Part shown: piece after piece, positions 58,815 to 64,000 of the stretch
Layout: every line of letters starts with the position of its first letter
Numbering within the stretch: the stretch's first letter is position 1
Source of the DNA: Opitutus sp. ER46
GTDB lineage: Bacteria > Verrucomicrobiota > Verrucomicrobiia > Opitutales > Opitutaceae
Length of the DNA: 64,000 nt
Direction of reading: 5' to 3'
Assembly: GCF_003054705.1 (NCBI RefSeq)
Contig: NZ_QAYX01000014.1
Span: forward strand, 22,808 to 86,807
Translations under genes and position numbers: made by a program
Notes under the pieces: model-generated
The model's input: the letters and a program-made list of their open reading frames with translations, nothing else
What the model was told of the DNA's origin: nothing
The model's database searches: none

Positions 58815-60392
58815 TCAACGACCCGGTCGCGCGGCGGACGGTGTGACCGGTGCGGCCGCGGGGGCAATCGACGTCGAGGGCACACCCACCGGCGGGGGCG
58901 CGGCGCGCGTGGGGAGGTGCTGGTCGGCGAAATCGAGGAGGGCGTTCCAGTCGTCGGCGTTGAACGTGTGGCCGTGGTCGGAGTAGTGGACGGCGAGTTT
59001 GTCACTGGCGCCGGACAAGGCGTACGCGGGACGGGCGGCGTCGACGGAGGCCCGGACGGCGGCGGGCGAGGAGATGACGTCGGTCGTGCCCTCGAGGGCG
59101 ATGAACGGCCGCGGGGCGCAGAGCGCGAGGAACCAGTGCTGGTCAAATGGGAGCCGGTCGACCTGGCCGCGGAAGGCGTGCAGGTGGGGCGAGAACCAGT
59201 TGGGGTACTTCTTCTCCATGATATCGAGCGTCTCGCTGCGGCCGTCGCCGCAGAGGCGATACACGCCAATGCCACCGCCACCGGTGACGACCGGCGCGCC
59301 GAGCGCGATGCGCTCGTCGAACGCGGCGGCGACGAGAGCGGATTTGCCGGTGCGGGAGGCGCCGGTGACGATCAGCCGCGACGCGTCGATGGCGGGATCG
59401 GTCTGGAGATAGTCGACGATGCGCGAGACGCCCCAGGCCCAGGCGCCGAGCAGGCCCCAGTCGTGCCCCGGATAGGCCGGGAAGAAACGCGTGGTGCGGA
59501 AGGACCAGCTGCCGTCAGGCGCGCGGAGCGTGGTGTCCTCGCCGAGATCGTTGTAGTTGAACATCACGTACGCGTAGCCGCGGGCGAGGGCGAGGGAGTC
59601 GGCGGCGATCTGTTCGGCGTCGGCGGGGGCGCCGGGAAAGCGGCGGGCCGGCGCGGCCGAGACGGCGGAGACTGTGGCAGGGGCATCGCTCGGGATCGCG
59701 CCGGGGGTGGCCGTGGAAGCGGGTTTCGGCGCGGCGGATTTCGGCTCCAAGCCGGACGGTGGCAGGCGGGCGGTGCTGGCGTCGGCCGGTGCGCCGCGAC
59801 CGACGACGAGAAGCACGTTGGTGCCCTTGCCCTGGGTGGGGCCGTTGGGAAGACGTGGCAGCGGCGTGGCGCCGGGGGGCGTGCCAGCGGGGACCATCAC
59901 GGCGGGAAACGGCCCGGTGCCGCGGGTGGGCGTGAAGACGCCGAGGTCGAAGCCGAGCGACTCGTTGGGGCCGAAGGAGAGGTGGATGAGCCGGTAGCGA
60001 ACGTTGCCGCCGACCAGGAGTTGGGACTTCAACTCGCGACCGCGGACGTTGCCGGGGGCCGGCGGGGCGTGACCCACGGCGTAGTGTTCGAGGATGCGCC
60101 GCAGTTCAGCGCGGCGTTGGCGCCACTGGTCCGGCGTGGTGACGCGGTGGCCATCGGCGGGGCGGAAGATGTCGGGCAACGCGTGCTGGACGGGCAGGGC
60201 CTCGGGTCCGGGGAGTTGGGGAAAGGCGGTGGCGATGGGCGGGACGAGAATCTCGCGCGGGTCGGGAATCGGTTCGTTGGCGGCGGCGGACGTGGCTGTG
60301 GGCATCGGGCCAGGTGGAGCGGCGGAGGAGGCGGCCATCGCGGTCAGGACGGAAACGAGCAAGGCGACTCCGGAGCGAAGGGGGCAGGGCAT
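58815..60392 (-). CDS. Secreted CE15-like glucuronoyl esterase / alpha-beta hydrolase
   Basis: 525 residues from ATG 60392 with a signal peptide (about 1-25). The catalytic core has RLIVTGASRTGKSALVAAAFDERIAL, the CE15 nucleophile motif (Ser346), followed by VTGGGGIGVYRLCGDG. Near the C-terminus it has LPFDQHWFLALCAPRPFIALEGTTDVI and HYSDHGHTFNADDW with the likely catalytic His. CE15 enzymes cut ester links between lignin and glucuronoxylan. Residues about 196-255 are a Pro/Ala-rich insert not typical of the family. The frame extends to 60617 but that part lacks features. The GH28-like gene follows 53 bp downstream. Confidence 0.8.
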   Translation of the reverse strand: MPCPLRSGVALLVSVLTAMAASSAAPPGPMPTATSAAANEPIPDPREILVPPIATAFPQLPGPEALPVQHALPDIFRPADGHRVTTPDQWRQRRAELRRILEHYAVGHAPPAPGNVRGRELKSQLLVGGNVRYRLIHLSFGPNESLGFDLGVFTPTRGTGPFPAVMVPAGTPPGATPLPRLPNGPTQGKGTNVLLVVGRGAPADASTARLPPSGLEPKSAAPKPASTATPGAIPSDAPATVSAVSAAPARRFPGAPADAEQIAADSLALARGYAYVMFNYNDLGEDTTLRAPDGSWSFRTTRFFPAYPGHDWGLLGAWAWGVSRIVDYLQTDPAIDASRLIVTGASRTGKSALVAAAFDERIALGAPVVTGGGGIGVYRLCGDGRSETLDIMEKKYPNWFSPHLHAFRGQVDRLPFDQHWFLALCAPRPFIALEGTTDVISSPAAVRASVDAARPAYALSGASDKLAVHYSDHGHTFNADDWNALLDFADQHLPTRAAPPPVGVPSTSIAPAAAPVTPSAARPGR

Positions 60393-60766
60393 GGGGGGAA
60401 AGGGCCGTGAGGCTGCGGGGTGGGGAGCGACGAAGGCGGGCGCGAGGGCTGGACGCATGTGCGGCGGATACGTGACAGCAGGGGGCACTGAGTGAAGACG
60501 TGAAAATTTGGGCGCAAGCTGTTGCTGGTCCAGTGCCGCGAACAGGGAGTCAAGTGGGGGCATCAGGTCGATGGCGTGCGGTGCCGATAGCACGGCATCA
60601 TGCGGAGTGGTTCCCAACGCGTACTGCCGACGCCGGCTCGACGGAGCTCGGAGGTGGCGTGCGCCGAGCTATGGGGTGGCAGCCTCCCCGATGATTGGGT
60701 GAGGAACTGCGGCCGGGCCGGGGAACGCTGCAACCACAGGCGCATCCATACCACCAACCCCGCCCC

Positions 60767-60976
60767 ATGAGCCCTCGTGATCCCGTGCTGCTGCGTGAAC
60801 TCCCGGTGATCCAAAAGATCATCCAGGACGAGACGTGGCTGGAAGGTGAGCGGCGGGGGTGCCCGGTCTCGCCCAGCGACCACGTGGTCCGCGAAAACGT
60901 CTGCCAGGTGATCCTGCGCGTCGGCCAGCAACTACGGGACTCGCTGGGCGGTTCGATGCCAACCGCGGGAGCGTAG
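60767..60976 (+). CDS. Small conserved-looking protein, 69 residues
   Basis: 69 residues from ATG 60767: MSPRDPVLLRELPVIQKIIQ, then DETWLEGERRGCPVSPSDHVVRENVCQVILRVGQQLRDSLGG. The mix of Trp, Cys, acidic and hydrophobic residues looks like a real small helical protein, unlike the Arg/Pro-rich noise frames nearby. I believe similar short proteins occur in other Verrucomicrobia but cannot name a family. It starts 375 bp from the divergent CE15-like gene. No Shine-Dalgarno is obvious. Function unknown. Confidence 0.6.
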   Translation: MSPRDPVLLRELPVIQKIIQDETWLEGERRGCPVSPSDHVVRENVCQVILRVGQQLRDSLGGSMPTAGA

Positions 60977-61010
60977 CGGACACGTGCCGCGGTTGGGTGG
61001 GCGCAAAAAA

Positions 61011-61038
61011 GCCGCCACGGCCGGAAAGGCGCGGCGGC
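61011..61038 (-). terminator. Intrinsic terminator of the 160-residue hypothetical gene
   Basis: GCCGCC-AC-GCC... pairs with GGC-GC-GGCGGC, an interrupted stem with a GGAAA loop. Six A at 61005-61010 form a T-tract on the minus strand. Confidence 0.75.
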
Positions 61039-61059
61039 GTGAATGCGGACACGAGACGC

Positions 61060-61542
61060 TTACTCGTCTTCGGCGTCGTCCTTCTGCTTCTTGGCGTTTT
61101 CGCCTTCGGCCTTCGGGACCTCGTTGTCGGTCTTGAGGATCAGGACGGGCGTCTTGGTTTTCACCCAGACGTCGGCTTCCTTGAAGTACTTGGCGGGGAC
61201 GTTTTCGAGGGCTTCACCGACGGTTTTCACCGGCAGGAGGCGGCCCTTCTTGCTGGCGTTGAAATCGTAGCAGCCGCGGAAAATGCGATCCGGCGTGGTG
61301 GCAACGCTCTCGTCCTCCGGGATCTGGAGCACCCAACCCACGAAGTCGTGCTTGGGCATCTTGTTGTCCGGATCGCTCAGCATGATGACGTACTGCTTCT
61401 TCGTTGCGGGTGGCTTCTCTTCGTCACCTCCCTCCGGCTGGACGGCCAGATTCATCTCCTCGATCACCCGGCGCAGGAGGGCGGGGTCGATGGCGTTCTT
61501 CTTCAGGATCTCCGCGACTTTGTTGACGTCGATCTTCGGCAT
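61060..61542 (-). CDS. Hypothetical cytoplasmic protein, 160 residues
   Basis: From ATG 61542 the chain begins MPKIDVNKVAEILKKNAIDP, with a short helical N-terminal part (ALLRRVIEEMNLAVQ). A central beta-rich domain follows (KKQYVIMLSDPDNKMPKHDFVGWVLQIPEDESVATTPDRIFRGCYDFNASKKGRLLPVKTVGEALENVPAKYFKEADVWVKTKTPVLIL), then a charged Lys/Glu/Asp tail. No signal or membrane segment. I do not recognise the family; the order and spacing suggest a genuine conserved protein. Terminator downstream; the MITE-like segment lies 79 bp upstream of its start. Confidence 0.7.
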   Translation of the reverse strand: MPKIDVNKVAEILKKNAIDPALLRRVIEEMNLAVQPEGGDEEKPPATKKQYVIMLSDPDNKMPKHDFVGWVLQIPEDESVATTPDRIFRGCYDFNASKKGRLLPVKTVGEALENVPAKYFKEADVWVKTKTPVLILKTDNEVPKAEGENAKKQKDDAEDE

Positions 61543-61620
61543 TGGAGCCGCCCACGAAACACACCGGAAGTTATCGGGCAAGCACTCAACGGCGGCGCCC
61601 GCGAGTCCGCGGGCGCCGCC

Positions 61621-61940
61621 TAATGGAGAAGGAAGAATGAAGAATGCAGAATGGCGGCCCGCTGCGGGGAAAGGCTGAAGGAACGAAGGCGGAAGGCTGA
61701 AGGGGGGCGGAGCCCGCCGAACCGGGGAGTGGAGAGGCTATCAACCTCAGGTTCCGGACTTCGGATCCTTGTGCCTATGCGCGAGCATTCGGCACCGACG
61801 AAAGGATCTGGATACTATCCGGACAGAATGGGCGAGTATCTGGACATTATCGCGTAAGTTACTTTTACGTAGGGCGATATAATTGTTGTTCTCCTGCCCT
61901 GAGTCTCCTTCGGCCATTCTTCATTCGCCATTCTCCATTA
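61621..61940. mobile_element. MITE-like segment with 26-bp inverted ends enclosing iteron site 3
   Basis: 61621-61646 (TAATGGAGAAGG...GAATGAAGAATG) and the complement of 61915-61940 (TAATGGAGAATG...GAATGAAGAATG) match at 23 of 26 positions in inverted orientation. The roughly 320-bp interior has no gene but contains iteron site 3. It looks like a non-autonomous insertion or a conserved intergenic module. No flanking target duplication is obvious. Confidence 0.5.
61810..61885 (+). promoter_or_regulatory. Iteron-hairpin-TATAAT element, site 3
   Basis: A degenerate iteron (TATCCGGACAGAAT, 61816-61829) and a good one (GAGTATCTGGACATTAT, 61834-61850) are followed by 27 nt that can pair CGTAA with TTACG (61853-61857, 61865-61869), then TATAAT (61878-61883) in CGATATAATTG. 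It points toward the Nudix gene, 117 bp downstream. Confidence 0.7.
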
Positions 61941-61999
61941 GCGCCTGCGCGCGCGTCGGCGCGCTGGCGCGCGGGCGCGCGAACTGCTCTCCTTCGGGT

Positions 62000-62518
62000 G
62001 TGAGCGAAATTCGAGAAGAGTGGTTTGATGTGGTGAACGAGCGCGACGAGGTCGTCCGGCGGGCGACGCGACGTGAGGTGCATGCGACCGGGTTGTGGCA
62101 CCGGGCGGTGCACGTCCTGGTTTTCGATGCCGCGGGGCGGCTCTTTCTCCAGAAGCGCTCGATGGCCAAGGATATGTCGCCGGGGCTCTGGGACTCGTCG
62201 TGCTCGGGGCATCTCGACGCGGGTGAAGCGTATGATGCCGCCGCGGTGCGCGAGCTGGGTGAGGAGATAGGAGTGCGTGGCGGCGTGGCGCCTGAGCGGT
62301 GGTTCCGGCTCGAAGCGTGTGCGGAGACCGGGTGGGAGTTCGTCTGGGTTTACCGGTTGCGCCATGATGGGCCGATCACGGTGGACCCGGCGGAGATCCA
62401 GTACGGCGAGTGGGTGACGCCGGCGGAGGTGACGGCGCGGGTCAACGCGCGGCCGGATGACTACTGCACGTCATTCCGGCTGATCTGGGCGCGGGTGGCC
62501 GGCGAATTGGCCGGCTGA
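62000..62518 (+). CDS. Nudix hydrolase, YfcD/IPP-isomerase-like
   Basis: 172 residues from a GTG at 62000. It begins EEWFDVVNERDEVVRRATRREVHATGLWHRAVHVLVFDAAGRLFLQKRS, the start shared by IPP isomerase-like Nudix proteins. The Nudix box is GHLDAGEAYDAAAVRELGEEIGV with the full G-x5-E-x7-RE-x2-EE-x-G pattern. The isomerase-specific Cys of Idi is not evident, so a hydrolase of the YfcD type is more likely. The ATG at 61883 lies within the TATAAT of iteron site 3 and would code for a poor N-terminus. Paired palindromes follow the stop codon. Confidence 0.85.
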   Translation: MSEIREEWFDVVNERDEVVRRATRREVHATGLWHRAVHVLVFDAAGRLFLQKRSMAKDMSPGLWDSSCSGHLDAGEAYDAAAVRELGEEIGVRGGVAPERWFRLEACAETGWEFVWVYRLRHDGPITVDPAEIQYGEWVTPAEVTARVNARPDDYCTSFRLIWARVAGELAG

Positions 62519-62527
62519 ACGTGCGGC

Positions 62528-62590
62528 GAGATAACGCGCCAGATCTGGCGCATTAACTGAGATAACACGCCAAATTTGGCGTGTTATCTC
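62528..62590. repeat. Tandem palindromes downstream of the Nudix gene
   Basis: 62559-62590 is a perfect 32-bp palindrome (GAGATAACACGCCAAA and its complement, no loop). The preceding 62528-62558 is a relative with a perfect 16-bp core, GCGCCAGATCTGGCGC (62536-62551), and the same GAGATAAC start. No T-run follows, so ordinary termination is not the obvious role. The rest of 62591-62747 has no feature seen. Confidence 0.85.
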
Positions 62591-62747
62591 GGCTGGTGAC
62601 CGACGCGCCCAGGAGGGCGCGGACGTGGGTCAGGCCGCAGGCGAAAGACGTGGCCGCCGGCCGGGGGCGGCGCCGCGGATGCAGCTGCACGGGCGCGGCA
62701 AGTACGGCGGCCACGGGGGGGGGCCGGGCGGGTGCGGCCGAGTCAGG

Positions 62748-63038
62748 CTAGAGCTCGGGTGAACTGCGGTGGCGCCGGCCGGCGATGCGGCCGGGTTCCT
62801 GTTCGGAGCTGAGGCGCTTGATCTCGTCGAACTGCTTCTGGGTGATGAGGCGGCGCGGGACGCGACGCTCGGCCTCCGAGACAAGGCGGGCGCGGTCGTC
62901 ATCGCTGGGCGGATGGGCCTCCCAGGACGCGTGGTGGCCCTGTTTGCGCTTCCACTCGATGTTGCCGCCGTGGACGGAGACGAAGACCTGGTACTTGCCG
63001 GTCTCATCCTTGTTCCACCAGCCAAATTCGATGCTCAT
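62748..63038 (-). CDS. Small hypothetical protein, 96 residues
   Basis: The chain begins MSIEFGWWNKDETGKYQVFV, then SVHGGNIEWKRKQGHHASWEAHPPSDDDRARLVSEAERRVPRRLITQKQFDEIKRL. The Trp/His-rich first half and the helical second half look coding rather than random. No domain is recognised. It lies 63 bp downstream of the metallophosphoesterase gene on the same strand and may be co-transcribed with it. Confidence 0.6.
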   Translation of the reverse strand: MSIEFGWWNKDETGKYQVFVSVHGGNIEWKRKQGHHASWEAHPPSDDDRARLVSEAERRVPRRLITQKQFDEIKRLSSEQEPGRIAGRRHRSSPEL

Positions 63039-63101
63039 GGGTCGGGGGGCGCGGGTTGGGCGATTGAAGTGTCGGTGCGGTGGGTGAACAAGCGGAGGCG
63101 C

Positions 63102-63941
63102 TCAGCCGTTGGCGAGCGGAAACTCGGCGAGGGTCGGGCCGGGGTGGAAGGCGGTGCCGCGCGGGATGACGCGGCGGACGCGCAGGGTGCCGGGCGCGAG
63201 GTCGACGGCGTAGCCGCCGAACGGCGCGGTGAAGGAGCCGGTGTTGATGATGACGAGCCCGCCGGGGAGTTGGCGAATGGCGGGCCGGTGGGTGTGGCCG
63301 AGCAGGAGGAAGCGGGCGCGGGGCCGTTGCTGGCGGAGCAGCGTGGCGGCGAGGACGGGTTCCTGACGCCAGGCTTCGAGGATGCGGAAGAAGCGCAGGG
63401 GCGGCCAGACGGTGTCGACCGCGAACCGGACGGCGTACTTGAGCCAATCGCGTTCAGACTGGTGGCGCTGGGGGATGGAGGCGGCGACGACTCGCCAGAT
63501 GCGGAGGCGCTCCTCGAGGGCAAGGCGGGCGGGCGCGGAGCCGGCGCCGAGCGTGTCGGCGATCCGCTGGCGGATCAGGCGGGCGTCGCGGCCCCAGGGA
63601 ACGATGTCGTCGAAGAGGACGTCGCCATGGACGACGAAGACCTGGCCGTCGGCGAGTTCGAGGCTGTGATGCGGGGAAAGATCGGGATCGTGGTTGCCGG
63701 TGAGGAAAGTGATGGGAGCGGCGGCGGTGCGGGCGAAGGCGTCGACCTCGGCGCGGCAGGCGGCGGTGTGGTCGGGAAACGGACCGGTGCGGGTGTCGAG
63801 CGTATCGCCGTTGAGGACCAGGTGATCGATGTCGGCGAGGAGGGGCTGGAGTTGGCGCAGGTGGCTGACGCGGCTGGCTCGGTCGCCGAAATGGATGTCG
63901 GAGAAGATGCGGGTGATTTGGCCGGCCACGGGCGCAAACAA
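63102..63941 (-). CDS. Calcineurin-like metallophosphoesterase
   Basis: 279 residues. All five metal motifs of the superfamily are present: SDIHFGD (about 14-20), LNGDTLDT, FLTGNHD, VVHGDVLFDD and LLLGHTHRP. This resembles the UDP-2,3-diacylglucosamine hydrolase (LpxH/LpxI-like) and YkuE-type group. With the lipid A genes in the window an LpxH-like role is conceivable, but the sequence does not decide it. ATG 63941 is 13 residues before the first motif. The last 59 bp of the window upstream of it show no gene. Confidence 0.85.
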   Translation of the reverse strand: MFAPVAGQITRIFSDIHFGDRASRVSHLRQLQPLLADIDHLVLNGDTLDTRTGPFPDHTAACRAEVDAFARTAAAPITFLTGNHDPDLSPHHSLELADGQVFVVHGDVLFDDIVPWGRDARLIRQRIADTLGAGSAPARLALEERLRIWRVVAASIPQRHQSERDWLKYAVRFAVDTVWPPLRFFRILEAWRQEPVLAATLLRQQRPRARFLLLGHTHRPAIRQLPGGLVIINTGSFTAPFGGYAVDLAPGTLRVRRVIPRGTAFHPGPTLAEFPLANG

Positions 63942-64000
63942 GCGGAAGCGGGCGGTACGGCAACGTTGAAGGCGGGGCGGGGGGCGGACGGAGGCGGGGG

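Noticed and set aside
1..64000. tRNA, rRNA, tmRNA or RNase P genes
   Set aside because: I looked in the gaps for T-loop (GGTTCGAATCC-like), 16S/23S and RNase P (GAGGAAAGTCC) words and found none convincing. A covariance-model scan would be decisive.

Overview
The window is high-G+C, gene-dense DNA whose gene content points to a verrucomicrobium of the Opitutaceae type. The evidence is an LpxC-FabZ fusion followed by lpxA (Gram-negative lipid A synthesis), TIGR03067-like and DUF971 proteins, a phoH / 7TM-HD / ybeY operon, a solitary dnaE2, and secreted plant-polysaccharide enzymes (GH2, GH28-like, CE15-like, alpha/beta esterase). The assignment is inferred from these families; no rRNA or tRNA gene was seen.

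Layout. 1-11.3 kb is mostly housekeeping: a 7TM sensor fragment, a TIGR03067-like protein, HflX, a divergent pyrimidine-nucleoside phosphorylase, an RlmI-type methyltransferase, a membrane-tethered Mrr-fold protein, EF-P, LpxC/FabZ, LpxA, HisI and DUF971. 11.4-12.0 kb is the first of four arrays of a short repeat (core GGTCTGTCCCCT). 12-19 kb holds NDH-2, GltD, a YbaK-type deacylase, a mannose-1-phosphate guanylyltransferase and TypA. 19.5-25 kb is accessory: a second array, a secreted esterase, a REP-associated tyrosine transposase (RAYT), a third array and a TPR lipoprotein. 25-29.7 kb is a four-gene TolC/HlyD/ABC-permease/ABC-permease efflux operon with no ATPase gene. 30-36 kb carries HrpB, the fourth array with a 302-bp tandem duplication, a TSUP permease and a GH2 enzyme. 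36.3-49.8 kb carries DnaE2 behind a strong palindromic operator, a very large secreted subtilase, a nuclease-helicase fusion in an operon with recO and a DUF502 protein, and a PiT phosphate transporter. 49.8-56.7 kb carries a DMP19-like protein, the HIT-phoH-pgpH-ybeY operon and FabF. 57-64 kb carries DoxX, GH28-like and CE15-like enzymes, small conserved proteins, a Nudix hydrolase and a metallophosphoesterase.

The least explained structure lies between genes. First, the GTCTGTCCCC arrays flank or lie near a RAYT and look like its REP-type substrates. Second, three intergenic sites share one architecture: two or three 17-bp iterons (GAGTATCYGGACATTAT), then exactly 27 nt containing a hairpin whose sequence differs at each site, then a perfect TATAAT. 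One of the three lies inside a roughly 320-bp segment bounded by 26-bp inverted repeats. I recognise no described family for this element. Third, there are paired perfect palindromes at 56.8 and 62.55 kb and hexanucleotide AGTGAR tracts at 44.2 and 50.8-50.97 kb.
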